A stretch of DNA of 64,000 nt. Source: Parietaria judaica. Taxonomy: Eukaryota; Streptophyta; Magnoliopsida; Rosales; Urticaceae. The translations under genes were made by a program, and so were the position numbers. Positions 1 through 13,265 of the stretch are shown piece after piece (the stretch's first letter is position 1; each line of letters starts with the position of its first letter). The DNA lies in assembly GCA_954871525.1 (NCBI GenBank), contig OX940864.1, positions 4,706,001 to 4,770,000 on the forward strand, in the 5' to 3' direction. The notes below the pieces were generated by a model, which was not told where the DNA came from, did not search any database, and worked only from the letters and a program-made list of their open reading frames with translations.

Positions 1-1116
1 TTAAATTGTTGACGAGAAATGCGATAGGAAATGCTATAGCATTTCCTATAGCCTTTCTTTATTTTACATTTTTTACAACCTTAAATTTCGAACAAATTGA
101 AAAAATAATGATTTTAAAGCTTATACATTGGAATTTTAATATTACAAGTGTTCTCATGCAAAAATATGCAAGGATTCAATTATTGACGAGAAATGCCATA
201 GGAAATGCTATAGCATTTCTTTATTTTACATTGTTTATGACCTAAAATTTCAAACCAATTGAAAAAATAATGATTTTAGGGCTTATACATTGGAATTTGA
301 ATATAACAAGAGTTCTCATGCAAAAATATGCAAGGTTTAAATTGTTGAAGAGAAATTCCTGTAGCATTTCTTTATTTTACATTGTTTATGACCTAAAATT
401 TCGAACCAATTGAAAAAATAATGATTTTAGGGCTTATACGTTTGAATTTGAATATAACAAGGGTTCTCATGCAAAAATATGCAAGGATTAAATTGTTGAC
501 GAGAAATGCCATAGGAAATGCTATTGCATTTCGTATAGCATTTCTTTATTTTACTTTGTTTACAATATAAAATTTCGAACCAATTGAAAAAATAATGATT
601 TTAGGGCTTATACATTGGAATTTTAATATTCCAAGCGTTCTCATGCAAAAATATGCAAGGATTAAATTGTTGACAAGAAATGCCATAGGAAATGCTATAG
701 CATTTCCTATAGCATTTCTTTATTTTACATTTTTTACAACCTTAAATTTCGAACCAATTGAAAAAATGATGATTTTAGGGCTTATACATTGGAATTTTAA
801 TATTACAAGCGTTCTCATGCAAAAATATGCAAGGATTAAATTGTTGACGAGAAATGCCATAGGAAATGCTATAGCATTTCCTATAGCATTTCTTTATTTT
901 ACATTGTTTACGACCTAAAATTTCAAACCAATTGAAAAAATAATGATTTTAGGGCTTATACGTTGGAATTTGAATATAACAAGAGTTCTCATGCAAAAAT
1001 ATGCATGGATTAAATTGTTGACGAGAAATGCCATAGGAAATGCTATAGCATTTCGTATAGCATTTCTTTATTTTACTTTGTTTACAACCTAAAATTACGA
1101 ACCAATTGAAAAAATA
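1..1116. repeat. Partial upstream copy of the 2.69-kb higher-order unit
   Basis: Position 1 onward matches 2541 onward (offset 2540) for roughly 750 bp, including the rare GAAATGCGATAGG and the CTATAGCCTTTC variant. The stretch then becomes a looser relative of 2277-2460. It includes the short monomer with GAAGAGAAATTCCTGTAGC near 349. This suggests a third, incomplete unit of the same family that continues left of the window. Confidence 0.75.
24..49. repeat. First 26-bp perfect palindrome of the satellite monomer
   Basis: The left arm ATAGGAAATGCTA is followed without a spacer by its exact reverse complement TAGCATTTCCTAT. In the common monomer the symmetry continues: GAAATGC plus one base on the left and one base plus GCATTTC on the right, giving 42 bp with one mismatched pair (C opposite A). 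In this first copy the flanks are GAAATGCG and AGCCTTTC, so the outer arm has a further mismatch. The element recurs about every 174 bp in most monomers of the window. Confidence 0.93.
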
Positions 1117-3807
1117 ATGATTTTAGGGCTTATACATTGGAATTTTAATATTTCAAGCGTTTTCATGCAAAAATATGCAAGGATTAAATTGTTGACGAGA
1201 AATGCCATAGGAAATGCTATAGCATTTCCTATAGCCTTTCTTTATTTTACATTTTTTACAACCTTAAATTTCGAACCAATTGAAAAAATAATGATTTTAA
1301 AGCTTATACATTGGAATTTTAATATTACAAGCGTTCTCATGCAAAAATATGCAAGGATTCAATTGTTGACGAGAAATGCCATAGGAAATGCTATAGCATT
1401 TTTTTATTTTACATTGTTTATGACCTAAAATTTCGAACCAATTGAAAAAATAATGATTTTAGGGCTTATACATTGGAATTTGAATATAACAAGAGTTCTC
1501 ATGCAAAATTATGCAAGGTTTAAATTGTTGAAGAGAAATTCCTGTAGCATTTCTTTATTTTACATTGTTTATGGCCTAAAATTTCGAACCAATTGAAAAA
1601 ATAATGATTTTAGGGCTTATACGTTGGAATTTTAATATAACAAGGGTTCTCATGCAAAAATATGCAAGGATTAAATTGTTGACGAGAAATGCTATAGGAA
1701 ATGCTATTGCATTTCGTATAGCATTTCTTTATTTTACTTTGTTTACAACCTAAAAGTTCGAACGAATTGAAAAAATAATGATTTTAAGGCTTATACATTG
1801 GAATTTTAATATTCCAAGCGTTCTCATGCAAAAATATGCAAGGATTAAATTGTTGACAAGAAATGCCATTGGAAATGCTATACCATTTCCTATAGCATTT
1901 CCTTATTTTACATTTTTTACAACCTTAAATTTCGATCCAATTGAAAAAATAATGATTTTAGTGCTTATACATTGGAATTTTAATATTACAAGCGTTCTCA
2001 TGCAAAAATATGCAAGGATTAAATTGTTGACGAGAAATGCCATAGGAAATTCTATAGCATTTCGTATAGCATTTCTTTATTTTACTTTGTTTACAACCTA
2101 AAATTTCGAACCAATTGAAAAAATGATGATTTTAGCGCTTATACATTGGAATTTTAATATTACAAGCGTTCTCATGCAAAAATATGCAAGGATTAAATTG
2201 TTGACGAGAAATGCCATTGGAAATGCTATAGCATTTCCTATAGCATTTCTTTATTTTACATTGTTTACGACCTAAAATTTCAAACCAATTGAAAAAATAA
2301 TGATTTTAGAGCTTATACGTTGGAATTTGAATATAACAAGAGTTCTCATGCAAAAATATGCATGGATTAAATTATTGACGAGAAATGCCATAGGAAATGC
2401 TATAGCATTTCGTATAGCATTTCTTTATTTTACTTTGTTTAGAACCTAAAATTACGAACCAATTGAAAAAATAATGATTTTAGGGCTTATACATTTTAAT
2501 TTTAATATTTCAAGCGTTCTCATGCAAAAATATGCAAGGATTAAATTGTTGACGAGAAATGCGATAGGAAATGCTATAGCATTTCCTATAGCCTTTCTTT
2601 ATTTTACATTTTTTACAACCTTAAATTTCGAACCAATTGAAAAAATAATGATTTTAAAGCTTATACATTGGAATTTTAATATTACAAGTGTTCTCATGCA
2701 AAAATATGCAAGGATTCAATTGTTGACGAGAAATGCCATAGGAAATGCTATAGCATTTCTTTATTTTACATTGTTTATGACCTAAAATTTCAAACCAGTT
2801 GAAAAAATAATGATTTTAGGGCTTATACATTGGAATTTGAATATAACAAGAGTTCTCATGCAAAAATATGCAAGGTTTAAATTGTTGAAGAGAAATTCCT
2901 ATAGCATTTCTTTATTTTACATTGTTTATGACCTAAAATTTCGAACCAATTGAAAAAATAATGATTTTAGGGCTTATACGTTGGAATTTGAATATAACAA
3001 GAGTTCTCATGCAAAAATATGCAAGGTTTAAATTGTTGACGAGAAATGCCATAGGAAATGCTATTGCATTTCGTATAGCATTTCTTTATTTTACTTTGTT
3101 TACAACCTAAAATTTCGAACCAATTGAAAAAATAATGATTTTAGGGCTTATACATTGGAATTTTAATATTCCAAGCGTTCTCATGCAAAAATATGCAAGG
3201 ATTAAATTGTTGACAAGAAATGCCATAGGAAATGCTATAGCATTTCCTATAGCATTTCTTTATTTTACATTTTTTACAACCTTTAATTTCGAACCAATTG
3301 AAAAAATAATGATTTTAGGGCTTATACATTGGAATTTTAATATTACAAGTGTTCTCAGGCAAAAATATGCAAGGATTAAATTGTTGACGAGAAATGCCAT
3401 AGGAAATGATATAGCATTTCCTATAGCATTTCTTTATTTTACATTGTTTACGACCTAAAATTTCGAACCAATTGAAAAAATAAGGATTTTAGGGCTTATA
3501 CATTGGAATTTGAATATAACAAGCGTTCTCATGCAAAAATATGCAAGGTTTAAATTGTTGAAGAGAAATTCCAGTAGCATTTCTTTATTTTACATTGTTT
3601 ATGACCTAAAATTTCGAACCAATTGAAAAAATAATGATTTTAGGGCTTATACGTTGGAAGTTGAATATAACAAGAGTTCTCCTGCAAAAATATGCAAGGA
3701 TTAAATTGTTGATGAGAAATGCCATAGGAAATGCTATTGCATTTCGTATAGCATTTCTTTATTTTACTTTGTTTACAACCTAAAATTTCGAACCAATTGA
3801 AAAAATA
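1117..3807. repeat. 2691-bp higher-order repeat, copy 1
   Basis: This segment recurs at 3808-6498 with a constant offset of 2691 bp. Shared markers are TTTCAAGCGTTTTCATG at the start, AAAGTTCGAACGAATTG (1753 and 4444), TTTCGATCCAATTG (1930 and 4621) and CTCAGGCAAAAATATG (3355 and 6046). The unit is not a whole number of 174-bp monomers because it contains short monomers. Boundaries are approximate, set by where the flanks stop matching. Confidence 0.88.
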
Positions 3808-6498
3808 ATGATTTTAGGGCTTATACATTGGAATTTTAATATTTCAAGCGTTTTCATGCAAAAATATGCAAGGATTAAATTGTTGACGAGAAATGCCATA
3901 GGAAATGCTATAGCATTTCCTATAGCCTTTCTTTATTTTACATTTTTTACAACCTTAAATTTCGAACCAATTGAAAAAATAATGATTTTAAAGCTTATAC
4001 ATTGGAATTTTAATATTACAAGCGTTCTCATGCAAAAATATGCAAGGATTCAATTGTTGACGAGAAATGCCATAGGAAATGCTATAGCATTTTTTTATTT
4101 TACATTGTTTATGACCTAAAATTTCGAACCAATTGAAAAAATAATGATTTTAGGGCTTATACATTGGAATTTGAATATAACAAGAGTTCTCATGCAAAAT
4201 TATGCAAGGTTTAAATTGTTGAAGAGAAATTCCTGTAGCATTTCTTTATTTTACATTGTTTATGGCCTAAAATTTCGAACCAATTGAAAAAATAATGATT
4301 TTAGGGCTTATACGTTGGAATTTTAATATAACAAGGGTTCTCATGCAAAAATATGCAAGGATTAAATTGTTGACGAGAAATGCTATAGGAAATGCTATTG
4401 CATTTCGTATAGCATTTCTTTATTTTACTTTGTTTACAACCTAAAAGTTCGAACGAATTGAAAAAATAATGATTTTAAGGCTTATACATTGGAATTTTAA
4501 TATTCCAAGCGTTCTCATGCAAAAATATGCAAGGATTAAATTGTTGACAAGAAATGCCATTGGAAATGCTATACCATTTCCTATAGCATTTCCTTATTTT
4601 ACATTTTTTACAACCTTAAATTTCGATCCAATTGAAAAAATAATGATTTTAGTGCTTATACATTGGAATTTTAATATTACAAGCGTTCTCATGCAAAAAT
4701 ATGCAAGGATTAAATTGTTGACGAGAAATGCCATAGGAAATTCTATAGCATTTCGTATAGCATTTCTTTATTTTACTTTGTTTACAACCTAAAATTTCGA
4801 ACCAATTGAAAAAATGATGATTTTAGCGCTTATACATTGGAATTTTAATATTACAAGCGTTCTCATGCAAAAATATGCAAGGATTAAATTGTTGACGAGA
4901 AATGCCATTGGAAATGCTATAGCATTTCCTATAGCATTTCTTTATTTTACATTGTTTACGACCTAAAATTTCAAACCAATTGAAAAAATAATGATTTTAG
5001 AGCTTATACGTTGGAATTTGAATATAACAAGAGTTCTCATGCAAAAATATGCATGGATTAAATTATTGACGAGAAATGCCATAGGAAATGCTATAGCATT
5101 TCGTATAGCATTTCTTTATTTTACTTTGTTTAGAACCTAAAATTACGAACCAATTGAAAAAATAATGATTTTAGGGCTTATACATTGGAATTTTAATATT
5201 TCAAGCGTTCTCATGCAAAAATATGCAAGGATTAAATTGTTGACGAGAAATGCGATAGGAAATGCTATAGCATTTCCTATAGCCTTTCTTTATTTTACAT
5301 TTTTTACAACCTTAAATTTCGAACCAATTGAAAAAATAATGATTTTAAAGCTTATACATTGGAATTTTAATATTACAAGTGTTCTCATGCAAAAATATGC
5401 AAGGATTCAATTGTTGACGAGAAATGCCATAGGAAATGCTATAGCATTTCTTTATTTTACATTGTTTATGACCTAAAATTTCAAACCAGTTGAAAAAATA
5501 ATGATTTTAGGGCTTATACATTGGAATTTGAATATAACAAGAGTTCTCATGCAAAAATATGCAAGGTTTAAATTGTTGAAGAGAAATTCCTGTAGCATTT
5601 CTTTATTTTACATTGTTTATGACCTAAAATTTCGAACCAATTGAAAAAATAATGATTTTAGGGCTTATACGTTGGAATTTGAATATAACAAGAGTTCTCA
5701 TGCAAAAATATGCAAGGTTTAAATTGTTGACGAGAAATGCCATAGGAAATGCTATTGCATTTCGTATAGCATTTCTTTATTTTACTTTGTTTACAACCTA
5801 AAATTTCGAACCAATTGAAAAAATAATGATTTTAGGGCTTATACATTGGAATTTTAATATTCCAAGCGTTCTCATGCAAAAATATGCAAGGATTAAATTG
5901 TTGACAAGAAATGCCATAGGAAATGCTATAGCATTTCCTATAGCATTTCTTTATTTTACATTTTTTACAACCTTTAATTTCGAACCAATTGAAAAAATAA
6001 TGATTTTAGGGCTTATACATTGGAATTTTAATATTACAAGTGTTCTCAGGCAAAAATATGCAAGGATTAAATTGTTGACGAGAAATGCCATAGGAAATGA
6101 TATAGCATTTCCTATAGCATTTCTTTATTTTACATTGTTTACGACCTAAAATTTCGAACCAATTGAAAAAATAAGGATTTTAGGGCTTATACATTGGAAT
6201 TTGAATATAACAAGCGTTCTCATGCAAAAATATGCAAGGTTTAAATTGTTGAAGAGAAATTCCAGTAGCATTTCTTTATTTTACATTGTTTATGACCTAA
6301 AATTTCGAACCAATTGAAAAAATAATGATTTTAGGGCTTATACGTTGGAAGTTGAATATAACAAGAGTTCTCATGCAAAAATATGCAAGGATTAAATTGT
6401 TGACGAGAAATGCCATAGGAAATGCTATTGCATTTCGTATAGCATTTCTTTATTTTACTTTGTTTACAACCTAAAATTTCGAACCAATTGAAAAAATA
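3808..6498. repeat. 2691-bp higher-order repeat, copy 2
   Basis: Tandem partner of 1117-3807. The copies are nearly identical; differences I noticed include TACATTTTAATTTT in copy 1 (2489) versus TACATTGGAATTTT in copy 2, and TTCCTATAGC (about 2896) versus TTCCTGTAGC (about 5587). The end is near 6498, where the following monomer carries ATTCCAAGCG instead of the expected ATTTCAAGCG. Confidence 0.88.
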
Positions 6499-9400
6499 AT
6501 GATTTTAGGGCTTATACATTGGAATTTTAATATTCCAAGCGTTCTCATGCAAAAATATGCAAGGATTAAATTGTTGACAAGAAATGCCATAGGAAATGCT
6601 ATAGCATTTCCTATGGCATTTCTTTATTTTACATTTTTTACAACCTTAAATTTCGAACCAATTGAAAAAATGATGATTTTAGGGCTTATACATTGGAATT
6701 TTAATATTACAAGCGTTCTCATGCAAAAATATGCATGGATTAAATTGTTGACGAGAAATGCCATAGGAAATGCTATAGCATTTCCTATAGCATTTCTTTA
6801 TTTTACATTGTTTACGACCTAAAATTTCAAACCAATTCAAAAAATAATGATTTTAGGGCTTATACATTGGAATTTGAATATAACAAGAGTTCTCATGAAA
6901 AAATATGCATGGATTAAATTGTTGACGAGAAATGCCATAGGAAATGCTATAGCATTTCCTATAGCCTTTCTTTATTTTACATTTTTTACAACCTTAAATT
7001 TCGAACCAATTGAAAAAATAATGATTTTAAAGCTTATACATTGGAATTTTAATATTACAAGCGTTCTCATGCAAAAATATGCAAGGATTCAATTGTTGAC
7101 GAGAAATGCCATAGGAAATGCTATAGCATTTCTTTATTTTACATTGTTTATGACCTAAAATTTCGAACCAATTGAAAAAATAATGATTTTAGGGCTTATA
7201 CATTGGAATTTGAATATAACAAGAGTTCTCATGCAAAAATATGCAAGGTTTAAATTGTTGAAGAGAAATTCCTGTAGCATTTCTTTATTTTTACATTGTT
7301 TATGACCTAAAATTTCGAACCAATTGAAAAAATAATGATTTTAGGGCTTATACATTGGAATTTTAATATTCCAAGCGTTCTCATGGAAAAATATGCAAGG
7401 ATTAAATTGTTGACGAGAAATGCCCTAGGAAATGCTATAGCATTTCCTATAGCCTTTCTTTATTTTACATTTTTTACAACCTTAAATTCCGAACCAATTG
7501 AAAAAATAATGATTTTAGGGCTTATACATTGGAATTTTAATATTACAAGCGTTCTCATGCAAAAATATGAAAGGATTCAATTGTTGACGAGAAATGCCAT
7601 AGGAAATGCTAGCATTTCCTATAGCATTTCTTTATTTTACTTTGTTTACGACCTAAAATTTCGAACCAATTGAAAAAAATAATGATTTTAGGGCTTATAC
7701 ATTTGAATTTGAATATAACAAGAGTTCTCATGCAAAAATATGCAAGGTTTAAATTGTTGAAGAGAAATTCCTGTAGCATTTCTTTATTTTACATTGTTTA
7801 TGACCTAAAATTTCGAACCAATTGAAAAAATAATGATTTTAGGGCTTATACGTTGGAATTTGAATATAACAAGAGTTCTCATGCAAAAATATGCAAGGAT
7901 TAAATTGTTGACGAGAAATGCCATAGGAAATGCTATTGCATTTCGTATAGCATTTCTTTATTTTACTTTGTTTACAACCTAAAATTTCGAACCAATTGAA
8001 AAAATAATGATTTTAGGGCTTATACATTGGAATTTTAATATTCCAAGTGTTCTCATGCAAAAATATGCAAGGATTAAATTGTTGACAAGAAATGCCATTG
8101 GAAATTCTATAGCATTTCCTATAGCATTTCTTTATTTTACATTTTTTACAACCTTAAATTTCGAACCAATTGAAAAAATGATGATTTTAGGGCTTATACA
8201 TTGGAATTTTAATATTACAAGCGTTCTCATGCAAAAATATGCAAGGATTAAATTGTTGACGAGAAATGCCATAGCATTTCCTATAGCATTTCTTTATTTT
8301 ACATTGTTTACGACCTAAAATTTCAAACCAATTGAAAAAATAATGATTTTAGGGCTTATACGTTGGAATTTGAATATAACAAGAGTTCTCATGCAAAAAT
8401 ATGCATGGATTAAATTGTTGACGAGAAATGCCATAGGAAATGCTATATCATTTCGTATAGCATTTCTTTATTTTACTTTGTTTACAACCTAAAATTACGA
8501 ACCAATTGAAAAAATAATGATTTTAGGGCTTATACATTGGAATTTTAATATTTCAAGCGTTCTCATGCAAAAATATGCAAGGATTAAATTGTTGACGAGA
8601 AATGCCATAGGAAATGCTATAGCATTTCCTATAGCCTTTCTTTATTTTACATTTTTTACAACCTTAAATTTCAAACCAATTGAAAAAATAATGATTTTAA
8701 AGCTTATACATTGGAATTTTAATATTACAAGCGTTCTCATGCAAAAATATGCAAGGATTCAATTGTTGACGAGAAATGCCTATCGCATTTCCTATAGCAT
8801 TTCTTTATTTTACATTGTTTATGGCCTAAAATTTCGAACCAATTGAAAAAATATTTATTTTAGGGCTTATACATTGGAATTTGAATATAACAAGAGTTCT
8901 CATGCAAAAATATGCAAGGTTTAAATTGTTGAAGAGAAATTCCTGTAGCATTTCTTTATTTTACATTGTTTATGACCTAAAATTTTGAACCAATTGAAAA
9001 AATAATGATTTTAGGGCTTATACATTGGAATTTAAATATTCCAATCATTCTCAAGCAAAAATATGCAAGGATTAAATTGTTGACAAGAAATGCCATAGGA
9101 AATGCTATAACATTTCCTATAGCATTTCTTTATTTTACATTTTTTACAACCTTAAATTTCGAACCAATTGAAAAAATAATGATTTTAGGGCTTATCATTG
9201 GAATTTTAATATTACAAGCGTTTTCATGCAAAAATATGCAAGGATTAAATTGTTGACGAGAAATGCCATAGGAAATGCTATAGCATTTCCTATAGCATTT
9301 CTTTATTTTACATTGTTTACGACCTAAAATTTTGAACCAGTTGAAAAAATAATGATTTTAGGGCTTATACATTGGAATTTGAATATAACAAGAGTTCATA

Positions 9401-10554
9401 TGCAAAAATATGCAAGGTTTAAATTGTTGAAGAGAAATGCCATAGGAAATTCTATAGCATTTCCTATAACATTAATTTATTTTACATTTTTTACAACCTT
9501 AAATTTCGAACCAATTGAAAAAATGATGATTTTAAGGCTTATACATTGGAATTTAAATATTACAAGCGTTCTTATGCAAAAATATGCAAGGATTAAATTG
9601 TTGACGAGAAATGCCATAGGAAATGTATTTCCTAATGCATTTCCTTATTTTACATTATTTACGACCTATAATTTCGAACCAATTGTAAAAATAATGATTT
9701 TAGGGCTTATACATTGGAATTTGAATATAACAAGAGTTCTCATGCAAAAATATGCAAGGTTTAAATTGTTGAAGAGAAATGCCATAGGAAATGAAGCATT
9801 TCCTATAACATTTCTTTATTTTACATTTTTTACAACCTTAAATTTCGAACAAATAGAAAAAAATGATGATTTTAGTGCTTATACATTGGAATTTTAATAT
9901 TACAAGCGTTCTCATGCAAAAATATGCAAGGATAAAATTGTTGACGAGAAATGCCATAGGCAATTCTATAGCATTTCCTATAGCATTTCTTAATTTTACA
10001 TTTTTTACAACCTTAAATTTCGAACCAATTGAAAAAATAATGATTTTAGAGCTTATATATTGGAATTTTAATATTATAAGCGTTCTCATGCAAAAATATG
10101 CAAGGATTAAATTGTTGACGAGAAATGCCATAGGAAATTCTATAGCATTTCCTATAGCATTTCTTTATTTTACATTGTTTACGACCTAAAATTTCTAACC
10201 AATTGAAAAAATAATGATTTTAGGGCTTATACATTGGAATTTGAATATAACAAGAGTTCTCATGCAAAAATATGCAAGGGTTAAATTATTGACGAGAAAT
10301 GCCATAGGAAATACAATAGCATTTCCTATAGCATTTCTTTATTTTACATATTTTACAACCTTAAAATTCGAACCAATTGAAAAAATAATAATTTTAGGGC
10401 TTATACATTGGAATTTTAATATTAAAAGCGTTCTCATGCAAAAATATGCAAGGATTAAATTTTTGACGAGAAATGCCATAGTAAATGTATTTCCTAATGC
10501 ATTTCCTTATTTTGCATTATTTACGACCTAAAATTTCGAACCAATTGAAAAAAT
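6499..10554. repeat. Satellite, mixed dimers leaving the left sector
   Basis: Dimers here resemble the 2691-bp unit but show no exact large repeat. 6499-6822 resembles 595-918. Short monomers with GAAGAGAAATTCCTGTAGC are seen at about 7261, 7757 and 8931 and then disappear. From about 9.4 kb the GAAG variant occurs with a full-length palindrome region (9425, 9766). Around 9620 and 10490 the palindrome is replaced by GTATTTCCTAATGCATTTCC. No gene is seen. Confidence 0.85.
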
Positions 10555-11200
10555 AATGATTTTAGGGCTTATACATTGGAATTTACTTATAACAAGAGTT
10601 CTCATGCAAAAATATGCAAGGATTAAATTGTTGACGAGAAATGCCATAGGAAATGCTATAGAATTTCGTATAGCATTTCTTTATTTTACTTTGTTTACAA
10701 CCTAAAATTTCGAACCAATTGAAAAAATAATGATTTTAGGGATTATGCATTGGAATTTTAATATTCCAAGCGTTCTCATGCAAAAATATGCAAGGATAAA
10801 TTGTTGACGAGAAATGCCATAGGAAATCCTATAGCATTTCCTATAGCATTCCTTTATTTTACATTTTTTACAACCTTAAATTTCGAACCAATAGAAAAAA
10901 TAATGATTTTAGGGCTTATCATTGGAATTTTAATATTACAAGCGTTCTCATGCAAAAATATGCAAGGATTAAATTGTTGACGAGAAATGCCATAGGAAAT
11001 GCTATAGTATTTCCTATAGCATTTCTTTATTTTACTTTGTTTACAACCTAAAATTTCGAACCAATTGAAAAAATAATGAATTTAGGGATTATGCATTGGA
11101 ATTTTAATATTCCAAGCGTTCTCATGCAAAAATATGCAAGGATAAATTGTTGACGATAAATGCCATAGGAAATGCTATAGCATTTCCCATAGCATTTCTT
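10555..11200. repeat. Duplicated satellite segment, copy 1 (offset about 2066)
   Basis: Contains the rare variants GGGATTATGCATTGG (10739), GCAAGGATAAATTGTTGACG and GGAAATCCTATAGC. The same series occurs about 2066 bp downstream, at 12625-13265. In several monomers one T of GATTAAATT is missing, which breaks the open frame. Boundaries are approximate. Confidence 0.75.
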
Positions 11201-12624
11201 TATTTTACATTTTTTACAACCTTAAATTTCGAACCAATTGAAAAAATAATGATTTTAGGGCTTATCATTGGAATTTTAATATTACAAGCGTTCTCATGCA
11301 AAAATATGCAAGGATTAAATTGTTGACGAGAAATGCCATAGGAAATGCTATAGCATTTCCTATAGCATTTCTTTATTTTACATTGTTTACGACCTAAAAT
11401 TTCGGACCAATTGAAAAAATAATGATTTTTGGGCTTATACATTGGAATTTGAATATAACAAGAGTTCTCATGCAAAAATTTGCAAGGTTTAAATTGTTGA
11501 ATAGAAATGCCATAGGAAATGCTATAGCATTTCCTATAGCATTTCTTTATTTTACATTTTTTACAACCTTAAATTTCGAACCAATTGAAAAAATGATGAA
11601 TTTAGGGCTTATACATTGGAATTTTAATATTACAAGCGTTCTCATGAGAAATATGCAAGGATTAAATTGTTGACGAGAAATGCCATAGGAAATGCTATAG
11701 CATTTCTTTATTTTACATTGTTTACGACCTAAAATTTCGAACCAATTGAAAAAATAATGATTTTAGGGCTTATACGTTGGAATTTCAATATAACAAGAGT
11801 TCTCATGCAAAAATATGCAAGAATTAAATTGTTGACGAGAAATGCCATAGGAAATGCTATAGCATTTCGTATAGCATTTCTTTATTTTACTTTGTTTATA
11901 ACCTAAAATTTTGAACCAATCGAAAAAATAATGATTTTAGGGCTTATACATTGGAATTTTAATATTCCAAGCGTTCTCATGCAAAAATATGCAAGGATTA
12001 AATTGTTGACGAGAAATTCCATAGGAAATGCTATAGCATTTCCTATAGCATTTCTTTATTTTACATTTTTTACAACCTTAAATTTCGAACCAATTGAAAA
12101 AATAATGATTTTAGGGCTTATACATTGGAATTCTAATATTACAAGCGTTCTCGTGCAAAAATATGCAAGGATTCAATTGTTGACGAGAAATGCCATAGGA
12201 AATGCTATAGCATTTCCTATAGCATTTCTTTATTTTACATTGTTTACGACCTAAAATTTCGAACCAATTGAAAAAATAATGATTTTAAGGCTTATACATT
12301 AGAATTTGAATATAACAAGAGTTCTTATGCAAAATTATGCAAGGTTTAAATTGTTGAAGTGAAATGGCATAGGAAATGCCATTTCCTATAGCATTTCTTT
12401 ATTTTACATTTTTTACAACACTAAATTTCGAACCAATTGAAAAAATGATGATTTTAGGGCTTATACATTGGAATTTTAATATTACAAGCGTTCTCATGCA
12501 AAAATATGCAAGGATTAAATTGTTGACGAGATATGCCATAGGTAATGCTATAGCATTTCCTATAGAATTTCTATATTTTACATTGTTTACGACCTAAAAT
12601 TTCGAACCAATTGAAAAAATAATG

Positions 12625-13265
12625 ATTTTAGGGCTTATACGTTGGAATTTGAATATAACAAGAGTTCTCATTTAAAAATATGCAAGGATTAAATTGTTGA
12701 CGAGAAATGCCATAGGAAATGCTATAGAATTTCGTATAGCATTTCTTTATTTTACTTTGTTTACAACCTAAAATTTCGAACCAATTGAAAAAATAATGAT
12801 TTTAGGGATTATGCATTGGAATTTTAATATTCCAAGCGTTCTCATGCAAAAATATGCAAGGATAAATTGTTGACGAGAAATGCCATAGGAAATCCTATAG
12901 CATTTCCTATAGCATTCCTTTATTTTACATTTTTTACAACCTTAAATTTCGAACCAATAGAAAAAATAATGATTTTAGGGCTTATCATTGGAATTTTAAT
13001 ATTACAAGCGTTCTCATGAAAAAATATGCAAGGATTAAATTGTTGACGAGAAATGCCATAGGAAATGCTATAGTATTTCCTATAGCATTTCTTTATTTTA
13101 CTTTGTTTACAACCTAAAATTTCGAACCAATTGAAAAAATAATGAATTTAGGGATTATGCATTGGAATTTTAATATTCCAAGCGTTCTCATGCAAAAATA
13201 TGCAAGGATAAATTGTTGACGAGAAATGCCATAGGAAATCCTATAGCATTTCCTATAGCATTTCT
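12625..13265. repeat. Duplicated satellite segment, copy 2 (offset about 2066)
   Basis: Repeats the variants of 10555-11200, with GGGATTATGCATTGG at 12805. A further monomer with the same motif follows at about 13150. The copies differ by a few point changes, for example CTCATGCAAAA (about 10946) versus CTCATGAAAAA (about 13012). Confidence 0.75.

Noticed and set aside
595..918. Open frames of about 107 codons repeated through the array on the plus strand, and 70-104 codons on the minus strand
   Set aside because: They arise because the monomer is 58 codons long and AT-rich; they recur in phase with the satellite, end at the fixed type B junction, and have no promoter or context of a gene.
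2105..2121. CENP-B box-like TTTCGAACCAATTGAA in each monomer
   Set aside because: It matches only the first half of the box (TTCG, then A at the right spacing) and lacks the essential CGGG half; CENP-B boxes are not established in plants.
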